DNA of 58,500 nt. It comes from Desulfovibrionaceae bacterium (GTDB taxonomy: Bacteria; Desulfobacterota; Desulfovibrionia; Desulfovibrionales; Desulfovibrionaceae). The stretch's first letter is position 1, and the number at the start of each line of letters is the position of its first letter. This document shows, piece by piece, positions 43,658 to 53,802 of this stretch. The notes under the pieces are model-generated. The model did not search any database and was not told where the DNA came from. It saw only the letters and a list, made by a program, of their open reading frames with translations. The stretch covers positions 1 through 58,500 of the forward strand of contig JAVHLG010000018.1 in the NCBI GenBank assembly GCA_031082225.1, given 5' to 3'. The translations under genes and the position numbers were made by a program.

Positions 43658-44692
43658 ATGCTACGCCGCTCACACGCTCTGGCAGGAATGATCCTGGGGT
43701 TTGTCGTAACCCTGGGCCTGATTTTTTCGGGATTGGCCCGGGCCGGGGAGATCCTGGTCTATACCGCCCTGGAGGACGACGAATATCCCGGCTATCTGGA
43801 ACTGTTCAAAAAGGACCATCCCGACATCACGGTCAAGGTGGTGCGCGACTCCACAGGGATCATTACGGCCAAGCTTTTGGCCGAGAAGGACAATCCCCAG
43901 GCTGACGTGGTCTGGGGTACGGCGGCCACCAGCCTTCTGGTCTGCGACCAAAACGGCATGCTCGAAGGCTATGCCCCGAAAAATCTGGACAAGGTGGCCA
44001 GCCAGTTTCGCGATGCAGCCAATCCGCCGCACTGGGTGGGCATCAAGGCCTGGGAAACCGGTTTTTGCGTGAACACCGTGGAATCCGAGCAGCAGAAGCT
44101 GCCCATCCCGGCCTCCATGGCCGATCTGGTCAAGCCGGAATACAAGGGCAAGATCGTCATGCCCAACCCGGCCTCGTCGGGCACGGGCTTTTTGACCGTC
44201 TCGGCCGTGCTCCAGACCATGGGCGAGGAGAAGGGCTGGCAATTCCTGGACAAGCTGCACGACAACATCGCCCAGTACACCCATTCCGGGTCAAAACCCT
44301 GCAAGATGGCCGGGGCCGGGGAATTCCCCATCGGCATCTCGTTTGGCTACCGGGGCATCATCCAGAAGCAGAAGGGCGAGCCCGTGCAGACCGTATTCCC
44401 GGCAGACGGCTGCGGCTGGGACGTGGAGGCCAACGCCCTGGTCAAAAAGGCGACCATCAAGCCCGAGGCCAAGGTGTTTCTGGACTGGGCCCTGGGGGCT
44501 GACGTCATGAAGATGTACGCCAAGGTCTACCCCCTGACCGCCTATCCCACGGGCGTGGCCATCCCCGAGGGCTACCCGGCCGATCCCTTCAAGATTCTTG
44601 TGAAAAACGACTTCCAGTGGGCTGCCAAAAATCGCGACCGCATCCTGGCGGAGTGGACCAAGCGCTACGGCAGCAAAAGCGAAGCCAAGTAG
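43658..44692 (+). CDS. 2-aminoethylphosphonate ABC transporter, substrate-binding protein
   Basis: 344 aa. A signal peptide ([22 protein letters not shown]) precedes a type II binding fold of the iron/phosphonate kind: [43 protein letters not shown], and [14 protein letters not shown] match the PhnS2-like family tied to AEP uptake. The identification rests largely on the downstream phnX-phnW genes. It captures AEP in the periplasm. A strong stem-loop separates it from the ATPase gene, which fits the usual excess of binding protein over membrane parts. Confidence 0.88.
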   Translation: MLRRSHALAGMILGFVVTLGLIFSGLARAGEILVYTALEDDEYPGYLELFKKDHPDITVKVVRDSTGIITAKLLAEKDNPQADVVWGTAATSLLVCDQNGMLEGYAPKNLDKVASQFRDAANPPHWVGIKAWETGFCVNTVESEQQKLPIPASMADLVKPEYKGKIVMPNPASSGTGFLTVSAVLQTMGEEKGWQFLDKLHDNIAQYTHSGSKPCKMAGAGEFPIGISFGYRGIIQKQKGEPVQTVFPADGCGWDVEANALVKKATIKPEAKVFLDWALGADVMKMYAKVYPLTAYPTGVAIPEGYPADPFKILVKNDFQWAAKNRDRILAEWTKRYGSKSEAK

Positions 44693-44721
44693 GTCCGCCT
44701 CTCCCGTTGCCTCCCCATCAC

Positions 44722-44756
44722 GGGCGCGATCCGGTCTTTTTCGCCGGATCGCGCCC
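44722..44756 (+). other. Intra-operon stem-loop after the binding-protein gene
   Basis: GGGCGCGATCCGG and CCGGATCGCGCCC form a perfect 13-bp stem around TCTTTTTCG. There is no T-run after it. It likely protects the upstream mRNA or lowers read-through to the ATPase gene. Confidence 0.7.
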
Positions 44757-44767
44757 ACGAGGACATC

Positions 44768-45901
44768 ATGCCCCAGCGTTCCCCGGGTAAAGACGAGCCA
44801 TATCTGTTGGTGGAAAACGTCACCAAGCGTTTCGGAAGTTTTCACGCCCTGCGCGATGTGGGACTTGCTGCCCTGGCCGGGGAGTTCGTGTGCATCCTGG
44901 GCCCCAGCGGCTGCGGCAAGACCACCATGCTGCGGGTGGTGGCCGGGCTCGAATCCCATGAGGCCGGGCGGGTGGTCCTGGCCGGGCGCGACGTCACCGG
45001 GCTGCCCGTGTCCCGGCGCAACGTGGGCATCGTGTTCCAGTCCTATGCCCTTTTTCCCAACCTGACCGCCTCAGAGAACGTGGGCTACGGCCTGAAAAGC
45101 CGCAATACCGCCAGGGGCGCCCGGCATGACCGGGTCAAGGAACTCTTGCGGCTGGTGGGTCTGACGGGGCTTGGCGACGTCTATCCGGCCAGGCTTTCGG
45201 GCGGCCAGCAGCAGCGGGTGGCCCTGGCCCGGGCCATGGCCCTGTCTCCCCGTCTGCTCCTCCTCGACGAACCGCTTTCGGCCCTGGACGCCAAGGTGCG
45301 CGTCATGCTGCGCGGCGAGATCCGCGCCCTGCAGCGCCGCCTGGGCGTGACCACGGTGATGGTCACCCACGACCAGGAGGAGGCCCTGACCATGGCCGAC
45401 CGCATCCTGGTCATGCACCAGGGCATGGTGGTTCAGGACGGCTCCCCCCGGGACATCTACGACGCCCCGGCCACGCCGTTTGTGGCCTCGTTTATCGGCG
45501 CCATGAATTTCATCTCCGGCGGCAGGCGCCATCCCGACGGAACCGTGTTTTTGGGCAGCCGCTCCATCCGGGGGGAAAGCGGCCCCAGGATCGCCCGGGG
45601 GGCGGAGGAGGCGGGGGAGGTGACCCTGGCCATCCGCCCCGAGGACGTGATCCTGGCCCCGAACCTGACGGACGGCCCGGACATGTGGCCGGGGAAGACG
45701 CGCCGCATGGAGTTTCGCGGCGGCGCGTACCGCGTGGAAGTGACCCTTTTCGTGGGCGGCGGGGAACGCGGGATCGTGGCCGACGTCTCCGCCGAGACCG
45801 TGCGCCGCCTGGAACTGCGCGAGGACATGGGGCTTGCGGTGGGGCTTTGTCCGGATCGCATGCACGTCTATCGCGCCGAACCCCGGACGGAGGGGGCATG
45901 A
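44768..45901 (+). CDS. 2-aminoethylphosphonate ABC transporter, ATP-binding protein
   Basis: 377 aa. Walker A GPSGCGKTT near residue 46, signature LSGGQQQRVALARAMA, Walker B LLLLDEPLSALD, and the switch His in VTHDQEEA are all intact. A C-terminal TOBE-like regulatory domain fills residues about 240-370. The length and layout match PotA/FbpC-type ATPases, the group used for AEP uptake. Its stop overlaps the permease start (ATGA), so the two are coupled. Confidence 0.92.
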   Translation: MPQRSPGKDEPYLLVENVTKRFGSFHALRDVGLAALAGEFVCILGPSGCGKTTMLRVVAGLESHEAGRVVLAGRDVTGLPVSRRNVGIVFQSYALFPNLTASENVGYGLKSRNTARGARHDRVKELLRLVGLTGLGDVYPARLSGGQQQRVALARAMALSPRLLLLDEPLSALDAKVRVMLRGEIRALQRRLGVTTVMVTHDQEEALTMADRILVMHQGMVVQDGSPRDIYDAPATPFVASFIGAMNFISGGRRHPDGTVFLGSRSIRGESGPRIARGAEEAGEVTLAIRPEDVILAPNLTDGPDMWPGKTRRMEFRGGAYRVEVTLFVGGGERGIVADVSAETVRRLELREDMGLAVGLCPDRMHVYRAEPRTEGA

Positions 45902-47646
45902 GGCCCGCCATGTCGGCGTTGATGCGGCCTTTTGCGAATTTTGACGCCATGCGGGCGCTTCGGGCCGGGCTTTTGGTCCTTTTGTGCCTGTGGCTTGTCG
46001 TGGCCGTGCTGTTTCCCCTGGCCACCCTGGCGGTGAAAAGCCTCACCACCCCGGACGGGGCGTTTGCCGGGCTCGACAATTTCATCCGCTATTTCAAGAC
46101 TCCAGCCCTGTCCGTCTCTTTTGGAAACAGTCTGTTCGTGTCCACAGTCACCACCCTTGCGGCCGTGGGCCTGGGATTCGCCTACGCCTACGCCCTGACC
46201 CGGACGGCCATCCCGGCCAAGGGCTTTTTTCTTACTGTGGCCATGATGCCGCTTTTCGCGCCGACACTTCTTAACGGCATCGTCCTGGTCTACCTGTTCG
46301 GCAAAAAGGGTCTTGTCACCACGGGCTTTTTCGGGCTTGTGCCGTTTACCCTGGACATCGGCCTGTATGGCGCGGTGGGCATCGTCCTGGCCGAGGTGCT
46401 TTTCGTCTTTCCCCAGGCCGTGCTCATCCTGACCATGGCCCTTTCCATGACCGACGCCCGGCTCTATGAGGCCGCCTATTCCCTCGGGGCGTCGCCCGCC
46501 CGGACGTTTTTCACCGTGACCCTGCCCGGGGTGCGCTACGGGCTGGTGAGCGCCTGCTTCGTGGGATTCATCCTGAGTTTCACGGATTTCGGCGCACCCA
46601 AGGTGGTGGGGGGCTTTTTCAACGTCCTGGCCACGGACATCTACAAGCAGGTCATCGGGCAGCAGAATTTCGTCATGGGGGCCACGGTCAGCATGATCCT
46701 GCTCATCCCGACCGTCCTGGCCTTTTTGGCCGACAGGGTCAGCCGCCGCAGGCAGTCGTCCATGATCGGGGCCCGCAGCGTGCCCCTGGTTCCCCGGCCC
46801 GATCCCGTTCGCGACCGCCCGTTTTTCGTCTTCTGCCTGCTGGTGGCCCTGGCCGTGGTCACGTTTTTCCTGGTGGCGGTCTTTGCCTCCCTGGTCAAGG
46901 TCTGGCCCTACGATCTGGGGCTGACCCTGGCCCATTACAACTTTTCGGGAATGGGCGGCGGGGGCTACCGGGCCTTTTTCAACAGCCTGAAGATGTCCGC
47001 CCTGTCCGCCGTGGTGGGCACGGTAGCGACCTTCGTCGCCGCCTATCTGATCGAAAAGACCCCGGGCATGGGGCGCATCAGACAGGCGGCGGCGTTTCTG
47101 TGCATCGTGCCCCTGGCCCTGCCCGGGCTGGTCATCGGCCTGTCCTACATCTTTTTCTTCAACGCCCCGTCCTTCGACATCCTGGGGCTGCACGTTCCGA
47201 ACCCGGCCAACGCCCTGTACGCCACCATGGGCATCCTGGTTTTGTCCAACGTGGTGCATTTTTTCACCGTGGGCTATCTCACGGCCGCAACGGCCCTGGG
47301 CCAGCTTGACCGGGAATTCGAATCCGTGTCCGAGTCCATGGGCGTGCCGTTTTACCGCACCTTCCTGCGGGTCACCGCCCCGGTGTGTCTGCCCGCGATC
47401 CTGGAGATCGGCCTGTATTTCTTCGTCAATTCCATGGCCACGGTCTCGGCGGTCATTTTTCTCTATTCGGCGGACATCCCCCTGGCCGCCGTGGCCGTGG
47501 CCAACATGGACGACGCCGGGGACATCGCCCCGGCCTGCGCCATGTCCGTTTTGATCGTCGCCGCCAACGTGGTCGTACGCATCCTCTACGGTCTGGCGAC
47601 CTCACGACTGCGACGGCGTGCCCAGGCCTTTGCCGGGAAGGGATGA
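45898..47646 (+). CDS. 2-aminoethylphosphonate ABC transporter, fused double permease
   Basis: 582 aa with about 12 membrane segments in two halves. Each half has an ABC-permease EAA loop: LYEAAYSLGASPARTFFTVTLP near residue 200 and FESVSESMGVPFYRTFLRVTAP near 480. A single chain therefore replaces the usual pair of permeases, as in FbpB and the PhnU2-type AEP permease. ATG 45898 overlaps the ATPase stop by four bases. The phnX gene follows after about 107 bases. Confidence 0.9.
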   Translation: MRPAMSALMRPFANFDAMRALRAGLLVLLCLWLVVAVLFPLATLAVKSLTTPDGAFAGLDNFIRYFKTPALSVSFGNSLFVSTVTTLAAVGLGFAYAYALTRTAIPAKGFFLTVAMMPLFAPTLLNGIVLVYLFGKKGLVTTGFFGLVPFTLDIGLYGAVGIVLAEVLFVFPQAVLILTMALSMTDARLYEAAYSLGASPARTFFTVTLPGVRYGLVSACFVGFILSFTDFGAPKVVGGFFNVLATDIYKQVIGQQNFVMGATVSMILLIPTVLAFLADRVSRRRQSSMIGARSVPLVPRPDPVRDRPFFVFCLLVALAVVTFFLVAVFASLVKVWPYDLGLTLAHYNFSGMGGGGYRAFFNSLKMSALSAVVGTVATFVAAYLIEKTPGMGRIRQAAAFLCIVPLALPGLVIGLSYIFFFNAPSFDILGLHVPNPANALYATMGILVLSNVVHFFTVGYLTAATALGQLDREFESVSESMGVPFYRTFLRVTAPVCLPAILEIGLYFFVNSMATVSAVIFLYSADIPLAAVAVANMDDAGDIAPACAMSVLIVAANVVVRILYGLATSRLRRRAQAFAGKG

Positions 47647-47753
47647 CCGGGGTCACGATTCCTTGGCGTTTGCGAACCCGCGCCGTGGAAGATCAGGCAA
47701 CGGCCCGCCCGGGCCTCGGCCGGCCGCAACGAAAGCCAAAGGAGATCGGCACA

Positions 47754-48587
47754 ATGGACATCTTCATTCGCAACACCGCCTATACGGGGCCGGTTCGGGC
47801 GGTCATCCTGGACTGGGCCGGAACGGCCGTGGATTTCGGCTGCATGGGCCCCGTGGCCGTCTTCATCGAGGTCTTCGCCCGCCGGGGGGTGGCGGTGACC
47901 GTCCCCGAGGCCCGCGCCCCCATGGGACTCATGAAAAAGGACCACATCCGGGCCGTGTGCCGCATGCCGTCCGTGGCCGCCAGATGGCGCGAGGCCTTCG
48001 GCCGCGACCCGGACGAGTCCGACGTGGAGGTGATGTACGCCGAGACCGAGCCGCTCATGGTGGAGATGATCTCCCGGCACGCCGAACCCGTGCCCGGCCT
48101 TATGGAGGCCGTGGCGGCGTTTCGGGACATGGGGCTGCGCATCGGCTCCACCACGGGGTATACCCGGCCCATGATGGAGGCCCTCATGCCCCTGGCCCGC
48201 GAGCGCGGCTACGCCCCGGACTTCATGGCCTGCCCCACGGACGCCCCGGCCGGTCGGCCCTATCCCTACATGTGCTGGCTAAACGCCGTGGCCCTTAAGG
48301 TCTATCCCCTGGAGGCCGTGGTCAAGATCGGCGACACGGTCAGCGACATCCACGAAGGGCTCAATGCCGGGATGTGGACCGTGGGCCTGACGGAGCAGGG
48401 CAACGAGATGGGCTTTCCCGAGGCGGACCTTGCGGCCATGGACCCGGTGCGGTTCCTGGAGCGCCTGGAGACGGCCGAGAACCGTCTGGTGAACGCCGGA
48501 ACCCATTTTCTGGCCCGGCGCATCGGCGACTGCCCGGCCCTGGTCGAGGAGATCGGCTCCCGTCTGGCCCTGGGGGACCGCCCGTGA
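47754..48587 (+). CDS. phnX: Phosphonoacetaldehyde hydrolase (phosphonatase)
   Basis: 277 aa, HAD superfamily. It splits phosphonoacetaldehyde to acetaldehyde and phosphate. The motif I reads VILDWAGTAVDFG, with the nucleophile Asp and the Ala-Gly of the phosphonatase group; the Schiff-base Lys lies in APMGLMKKDHIRA near residue 60, motif II is in GSTTGYTR, and motif IV in KIGDTVSDIHEG. AAAGGAG precedes ATG 47754. Its stop overlaps the next gene's GTG by four bases. Confidence 0.95.
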   Translation: MDIFIRNTAYTGPVRAVILDWAGTAVDFGCMGPVAVFIEVFARRGVAVTVPEARAPMGLMKKDHIRAVCRMPSVAARWREAFGRDPDESDVEVMYAETEPLMVEMISRHAEPVPGLMEAVAAFRDMGLRIGSTTGYTRPMMEALMPLARERGYAPDFMACPTDAPAGRPYPYMCWLNAVALKVYPLEAVVKIGDTVSDIHEGLNAGMWTVGLTEQGNEMGFPEADLAAMDPVRFLERLETAENRLVNAGTHFLARRIGDCPALVEEIGSRLALGDRP

Positions 48588-50029
48588 CGCCACCAGGCGG
48601 ATTCCCCGACGATCCGGGGGAAAGGCCGGAACCGTCGTCGCCTCTCTCCGGGGACACGGCCTTTGAGCGGGCCGAAAAGGCCGAAGGCGACGTGAACCTG
48701 TCCCCCCGGCGCGCGGCCTTCGTGGCCGCCGGACACGATCAGGCCACCCGGGACTGGCTGGCCCGGGACGAGGCCGTTTTTTTCCGGCAAAGCCTGTCCA
48801 CACCCTGCCTGGACGTCCTTGCCGGGGCGCACGGTTCCTGGCTGACAAACCTTGGAGGCAGGCGCATCCTCGATTTCCACGGCAACAGCGTCCACCACCT
48901 GGGGCATGGGCATCCGGCCGTGATCCGGGCCATCCGCCGCCAGATGGACGAGCTGCCGTTTTGTCCCCGGCGGTACGCCAACGCCCCGGCCGTGGAGCTG
49001 GCCGAACGGTTGTGCGCCCTTTCTCCCTGCGGGCCGTCCAAGGCGCTGTTTGCCCCGGGGGGAACCACGGCCGTGGGCATGGCCCTGAAGCTGGCCCGGG
49101 CGGCCACGGGGCGGTTTAAGACCGTGTCCATGTGGGATTCCTTTCACGGCGCGTCCCTGGACGCCATCTCCGTGGGGGGAGAGGCCCTTTTTCGAAAGGG
49201 CGCGGGTCCGCTTCTGCCCGGGGCCGTCCATGTGCCCCCGGCCGATCCCGGCCGCTGCCTGTTTCGCCCCGATGGGGACTGCGCCTCGTGCGGGCTGCGC
49301 TGCGCCGCGTACATCGACTACGTCATGGCGCATGAGGGCGACGTGGGGGCCCTGGTGGCCGAACCGGTGCGGGCCACCACCGTGGTCCTGCCGCCGCCGG
49401 GGTACTGGAAGGCCGTGCGGGGCATCTGCGACCGGCACGGGGCGCTTCTGATCTTCGACGAGACAGCGGTGGGGCTTGGGCGCACGGGGCGGCTTTTCGC
49501 CTGCGAGCATTTCGAGGCCAGGCCGGACATGGTGGTCCTGGGCAAGGCCCTGGGCGGCGGGATCATGCCCCTGGCCGCGCTTCTGGCCCGGGCCGACCTG
49601 GACGTGGTCCCGGACAAGGCCCTTGGGCACTACACCCACGAGAAAAATCCCGTGGCCTGCGCGGCGGGTCATGCGGCTTTGCAGGTGATCCTTGACCAGG
49701 ATCTTCCAGGCCGGGCCGCAGTCTTGGGGCGACGCCTTCGAAACGACCTTGAGCCCATGGGCGGGCGACACACGGCGGCAGGGCCTGCGCGTGGCCTGGG
49801 ATTGGCCCTGGCCCTGGAGGTCGCCTGCCCGGACGAGGATGCCGCCGCAGGGGCGGTCATGGCCGACCGGGTGCTTTACGAGTGTCTCGCCCGGGGCGTA
49901 AGCTTCAAGGTGTCCGGGGGAAACGTGCTCACCCTGACCCCGCCCCTGACCATCACCGATGAGGACGCAGACCTGGCGTTATCCGTTCTGGACGCCGCCC
50001 TGGCCGCCGCAAGCGACCGCAACGCCTGA
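48584..50029 (+). CDS. PLP-dependent class III enzyme, PbfA-like (R)-1-hydroxy-2-aminoethylphosphonate ammonia-lyase
   Basis: 481 aa. A class III aminotransferase fold with PLP Lys in VVLGKALGGGIMPLAAL near residue 328, the cofactor-binding ALLIFDETAVGLGRTG and the Gly/Thr stretch FAPGGTTAVGMAL. A Cys-rich insert (DCASCGLRCAAYID) is near residues 230-243. PbfA enzymes of this family occur in phnWX clusters and turn 1-hydroxy-AEP into phosphonoacetaldehyde and ammonia; the position between phnX and phnW supports that, but a transaminase role cannot be excluded. GTG 48584 overlaps the phnX stop. Confidence 0.82.
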   Translation: MTPPGGFPDDPGERPEPSSPLSGDTAFERAEKAEGDVNLSPRRAAFVAAGHDQATRDWLARDEAVFFRQSLSTPCLDVLAGAHGSWLTNLGGRRILDFHGNSVHHLGHGHPAVIRAIRRQMDELPFCPRRYANAPAVELAERLCALSPCGPSKALFAPGGTTAVGMALKLARAATGRFKTVSMWDSFHGASLDAISVGGEALFRKGAGPLLPGAVHVPPADPGRCLFRPDGDCASCGLRCAAYIDYVMAHEGDVGALVAEPVRATTVVLPPPGYWKAVRGICDRHGALLIFDETAVGLGRTGRLFACEHFEARPDMVVLGKALGGGIMPLAALLARADLDVVPDKALGHYTHEKNPVACAAGHAALQVILDQDLPGRAAVLGRRLRNDLEPMGGRHTAAGPARGLGLALALEVACPDEDAAAGAVMADRVLYECLARGVSFKVSGGNVLTLTPPLTITDEDADLALSVLDAALAAASDRNA

Positions 50030-50044
50030 CGAAAGGATCATGCG

Positions 50045-51157
50045 ATGGATCCCAGACTGCTTCCGGACAATCCCTATCTGCTCCTGACCCCCGGGCCCCT
50101 GTCCACCTCCAAGGGGGTCAAGGCGGCCATGTTCCGTGACTGGTGCACCTGGGACGAGGACTACAACGCCCTGGTGCAGGACATTCGGAAGCAACTGGTG
50201 CGGCTGGCCGGGGGAGGGGAGGAGCTGACAGCGGTGCTCATGCAGGGCAGCGGCACGTTTTGCGTGGAGTCGGTCATCGGCACGGCCGTGCCCCGGGAGG
50301 GCAAACTGCTGGTGCTGTCCAACGGGGCTTATGGCGCGCGCATCGGAGAGATCGCCCGCCGATTGGACATCCCCCTGCACCTCGAGGATTTCGGAGAGCT
50401 GGAGCCGCCACGCCCCGAGGACGTGGCCCGTATCCTGGCGGCCGATCCGGCCGTCACCCATGTGGCCGTGGTGCACTGCGAGACCACCACGGGCATGCAC
50501 AATCCCGTGGCCGACATCGGCCGGGCGGTCAAGGACGCGGGCAAGGTCTTTATCGTGGACGCCATGAGCTCCTTTGGCGGCATCCCCATGACCATGGCCG
50601 GGATCGGCGCGGATTTCCTGATTTCCAGCGCCAACAAGTGCATCGAGGGCGTGCCGGGGTTCGGCTTCGTGGTGGCCGCACGGGAGGAGATGGAGAAGCT
50701 CGAAGGCCGGGCCCGTTCCCTGAGCCTCGACCTGTACGGGCAGTGGAAGGAGATGGAGGACAAGGGCGGCAAGTGGCGCTACACCTCGCCGACCCATGTG
50801 GTGCGGGCCTTCGCCACGGCCCTGGCGGAGCTTGAAGCGGAAGGGGGCGTGGCCCTGAGGCACGCCAGGTATTCCAAAAACCATCACACCCTGGTCTCGG
50901 GCATGAATCGTCTGGGGTTTGAATGCCTCCTGGCTCCGGCCTACCGGTCCCCCATCATCACCTCGTTTCTGTGTCCGGCCTGGCCCGGCTTCACCTTCAC
51001 GCGCCTGTACGAGGCCCTGAAAAAGCGGGGGTTCGTCATCTATCCCGGCAAGGTCTCGGTCGCCGACACCTTCCGCATCGGCAGCATCGGCCAGGTCTTT
51101 CCCGAGGACATGGAGCGGCTGGTGGAGGCCGTGTCCATGTCCGGTCTGGCGGAATGA
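50045..51157 (+). CDS. phnW: 2-aminoethylphosphonate-pyruvate transaminase
   Basis: 370 aa, class V PLP enzyme. It transfers the amino group of AEP to pyruvate, giving phosphonoacetaldehyde and alanine, the substrate for PhnX. Hallmarks are LLTPGPLSTSKGVK at the N-terminus, RDWCTWDEDY, VVHCETTTGMHNP, VDAMSSFGGIP, and the PLP Lys in ISSANKCIEGVPGFGF near residue 198. AAAGGA precedes the ATG. Last gene of the AEP operon. Confidence 0.96.
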   Translation: MDPRLLPDNPYLLLTPGPLSTSKGVKAAMFRDWCTWDEDYNALVQDIRKQLVRLAGGGEELTAVLMQGSGTFCVESVIGTAVPREGKLLVLSNGAYGARIGEIARRLDIPLHLEDFGELEPPRPEDVARILAADPAVTHVAVVHCETTTGMHNPVADIGRAVKDAGKVFIVDAMSSFGGIPMTMAGIGADFLISSANKCIEGVPGFGFVVAAREEMEKLEGRARSLSLDLYGQWKEMEDKGGKWRYTSPTHVVRAFATALAELEAEGGVALRHARYSKNHHTLVSGMNRLGFECLLAPAYRSPIITSFLCPAWPGFTFTRLYEALKKRGFVIYPGKVSVADTFRIGSIGQVFPEDMERLVEAVSMSGLAE

Positions 51158-51196
51158 TCGGGACACGGACCGGGGCTTGGCGCCCTGGCGAGGTGC

Positions 51197-51240
51197 GAAA
51201 AAGAAACGCGGGCTGCGGGGAACGATCCCACAGCCCGCGC
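51197..51240 (-). terminator. Intrinsic terminator of the leftward chemoreceptor gene
   Basis: On the minus strand GCGGGCTGTGGG and CCCCGCAGCCCGC form a stem of about 12 pairs followed by TTTCTTTTT. It lies 23 bases after the gene's stop and probably also ends the AEP operon from the other side less well. Confidence 0.75.
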
Positions 51241-51262
51241 TGTCGTTACGGATGCGCCGGGA

Positions 51263-53293
51263 TCATTCCTGGGTTTTGAGATCCTCGACCAGCCCTTGCA
51301 GTTCCCGGGCCTGCATGGACAGATCCTGGATGGCCCGGGCGGATTCGCCCATGACCTGGCTGGTTTCCGAGGAGATGCGGTTGATCTCCTCGATGCTGCG
51401 GTTGATCTCCTCGCTGGCCGAGGACTGTTGTTCCGCCGCCGTGGCGATGGAGCGCACCTGATCGGCGGCGGAGTCCACCAGGCGCACGATCTCGCCCAGG
51501 GCCTCGCCGGATTTTCCGGCCAGGGACGTGGCGTGTTCCACGGCCCTGGAGGCGTCGTCGGTGTTTTGGATGTTCGTGCGGGCCCCGGCCTGGATGGCGG
51601 TGATGGCCTGGCTGACTTCCTGGGTGGCGTTCATGGTCTTTTCGGCCAGCTTGCGGACCTCGTCGGCCACCACGGCGAAGCCGCGTCCGGCATCGCCCGC
51701 CCGGGCGGCCTCAATGGCCGCGTTTAAGGCCAAAAGGTTGGTCTGGTCGGCGATGTCCTCAATGACGTTCATGATCTTGCTGATCTCCTCGGTCTGCTTG
51801 CCGAGGCTGCCCATGTTCGCCTTGAGGGTGGCGGCCTGGGACTGCACCTGGGAGATGGCCCCGATGACCTGCTGCACCACGGTGGCGCCGTTTTCGGCCA
51901 TCTGCCGGGCCGCGTCGGAGCTTTCCGAAGCCTGTCCGGCGTTTTTGGCCACCTCAAGAACCGTGGCGTTCATCTCTTCCATGGCCGTGGCCGTTTCCCC
52001 GGCCCGTTCCCGCTGTAGTTCGGCCCCGCGTCCGGCCTGTTCCACTTGGGCCGACAGTTCTTCCGAAGCGGCGGTCAGGCGTTCCACCACCACGTCGATC
52101 TGGGAGGCGGCCTGGAGCATGCCGTCGCGCTTGGCCACCTCGGCCTGCTTCTTGGCCTCGGTGGCCTCTTCGGTGGCCTTCTGGCTTTTGACGGCCAGGG
52201 CCTCGGCCTGCTTGGTATTTTGTTCGGACTCGAGGATCTTGGCCTTGAGATTGTCCAGCATCTTGCGCAGGGCGGCGGCCAGGGTGCCGATCTCGTCCTT
52301 GTTGGCGACCTCCAGGGTTTCGTTCAGGTTGCCTTCGGACACGGACACCGCAAATGACGTGGCCCGGCCCAGGGGCCGCGACAGGGAACGGGCGAAAACC
52401 ACGCCGGCCGCAATCATGATCAGGGCCACAATGCCGGTCACGGTCAATACCGCCATGACGATTTCCGACTCCACCTTCTCGATGAGCCCCCGGTCCGCGC
52501 CGATGAAAAACATGCCCTTGGTCTTGCCGTCGGCATCCACCAGGGGCCAGTAGGCCGTGTCGTAGTCGCGGCCCAGGATGACATTGCGGGAGATGAAGGG
52601 CTGGGATTTCTGGAGCACGGTCTCGATGACCCTGGGGTTGTCCATCTTGGTGCCCACGGCCCGTTTCCCGTCGCGGATGATGGTTGTGGACAGGCGGGTG
52701 TCCATCTCGAAGATGGTGCATTCCACGCCGATGCGTTTCTTGATGCTGTCCACGAAACTGTGCGAGCCCAGATCAATGCCCGGGGTGATGACCCCGACGA
52801 TCTTGCCGTCATAGCGCACCGGGCATCCCGCCCGCAGGGAGAACTTCACCGCCGTGCCGGGCTCCACGCCCACGCTGGTCTGCCCCTGCAGGGCCTTTTT
52901 CACGTTGGTCTGGTTCAGGACGCTGTCCCCGGCCTTGTCCGAATGCCCCCTGGCCAATACCTTGCCGTCCTTGTCGGAGATGGTCACGAATTCGACCATG
53001 CTTTTGTCCATGAGATCCTTGGCGACTTTTTTCAAGAAGGCGCCGTCCCCTTCGGCCACAGCCTTGGCCACGGCGGGGTTGTCAGCCAGCAGGACACCCC
53101 CGGTCTGCAGAAACTGGCGCAGATCCTCCACCTCGTGGTCAACGCTTTTCTGGAATTTCCGGATGGCTTCGGAGGCTTCTGCGTCAAACCCCTCGACGAC
53201 GTAGTGGTTCACAGTGAAAAAGATGGCCCCGGCGAGCAGCACAATGGTCGTACAGATCATGCCCACCAGCTTCCAGAAGATGGAGATTTTCAT
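51263..53293 (-). CDS. Methyl-accepting chemotaxis protein with Cache sensor domain
   Basis: 676 aa. Membrane helix (residues 7-28), a periplasmic Cache-type sensor (about 30-285, with [21 protein letters not shown] and MFFIGADRG motifs), a second membrane helix ([17 protein letters not shown]), HAMP, a coiled coil, and a signalling domain with tip [26 protein letters not shown]. The sensor kind usually binds carboxylates or amino acids. GGAGG precedes the ATG. A -35/-10 promoter lies upstream. The terminal residues lack the CheR-docking motif. Confidence 0.92.
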   Translation of the reverse strand: MKISIFWKLVGMICTTIVLLAGAIFFTVNHYVVEGFDAEASEAIRKFQKSVDHEVEDLRQFLQTGGVLLADNPAVAKAVAEGDGAFLKKVAKDLMDKSMVEFVTISDKDGKVLARGHSDKAGDSVLNQTNVKKALQGQTSVGVEPGTAVKFSLRAGCPVRYDGKIVGVITPGIDLGSHSFVDSIKKRIGVECTIFEMDTRLSTTIIRDGKRAVGTKMDNPRVIETVLQKSQPFISRNVILGRDYDTAYWPLVDADGKTKGMFFIGADRGLIEKVESEIVMAVLTVTGIVALIMIAAGVVFARSLSRPLGRATSFAVSVSEGNLNETLEVANKDEIGTLAAALRKMLDNLKAKILESEQNTKQAEALAVKSQKATEEATEAKKQAEVAKRDGMLQAASQIDVVVERLTAASEELSAQVEQAGRGAELQRERAGETATAMEEMNATVLEVAKNAGQASESSDAARQMAENGATVVQQVIGAISQVQSQAATLKANMGSLGKQTEEISKIMNVIEDIADQTNLLALNAAIEAARAGDAGRGFAVVADEVRKLAEKTMNATQEVSQAITAIQAGARTNIQNTDDASRAVEHATSLAGKSGEALGEIVRLVDSAADQVRSIATAAEQQSSASEEINRSIEEINRISSETSQVMGESARAIQDLSMQARELQGLVEDLKTQE

Positions 53294-53308
53294 GAGGCCT
53301 CCATAAGC

Positions 53309-53337
53309 ATGTAAGAAATTTCACAAAAGCCGGTCAA
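53309..53337 (-). promoter_or_regulatory. Promoter candidate for the Cache chemoreceptor
   Basis: On the minus strand TTGACC (53337-53332) and TTACAT (53314-53309) are separated by exactly 17 bases, directly before the ribosome site of the gene. Confidence 0.5.
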
Positions 53338-53802
53338 AAAGTGCTGCGTTCATGAAATTGAACCCATCGTATTCCGCCGCTTACATAGTACCCTACGATA
53401 TCAGGAGAAATATCCGCACGGCAAGGGAAATTAAGGCGTAAGCGAGCATGATCCGGCTACTCCGGCCGGGATCATCTGTCGGCGATGGCCTGACGAAAGT
53501 TCACTAAACGCCGTTCGGTCCGAGATACGGGTGGGGCGTTGCAAAAAGCGGGATGGCCCGGGAAAAAGGGAGTCCATGGTAATGGTTCCCGGCGAATGGC
53601 GGAAAAAGAACTTCCGGCGTGTCGTCTGTTCACGACACAGGTCGCCAGGCGACGAACGGGGGATCGTTGGGTGCATGTTGAAGGTGAATCATATGAACGG
53701 ACAATCATATGAACGGACAGCCCTGGATATCAGGCCGTACCGGGCAGGGCGCGAAGCTCGATCCCGGACCCTGCGGTTCTGCGGTTCGGCCGATGGGCGG
53801 AA
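53338..53802. other. Intergenic region with a hairpin and a 16-bp tandem repeat
   Basis: No gene is supported in this stretch. At 53448-53475 ATGATCC and GGGATCAT enclose a smaller CCGGC-type stem. At 53687 a 16-bp sequence is repeated directly next to itself (separate entry). A short frame at 53531-53809 is not convincing. Confidence 0.5.
53687..53718. repeat. Perfect tandem 16-bp repeat
   Basis: AATCATATGAACGGAC occurs twice with no spacer (53687-53702 and 53703-53718). It contains the palindrome CATATG. It may be a pair of protein-binding sites or a replication-slippage duplication. Confidence 0.85.
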
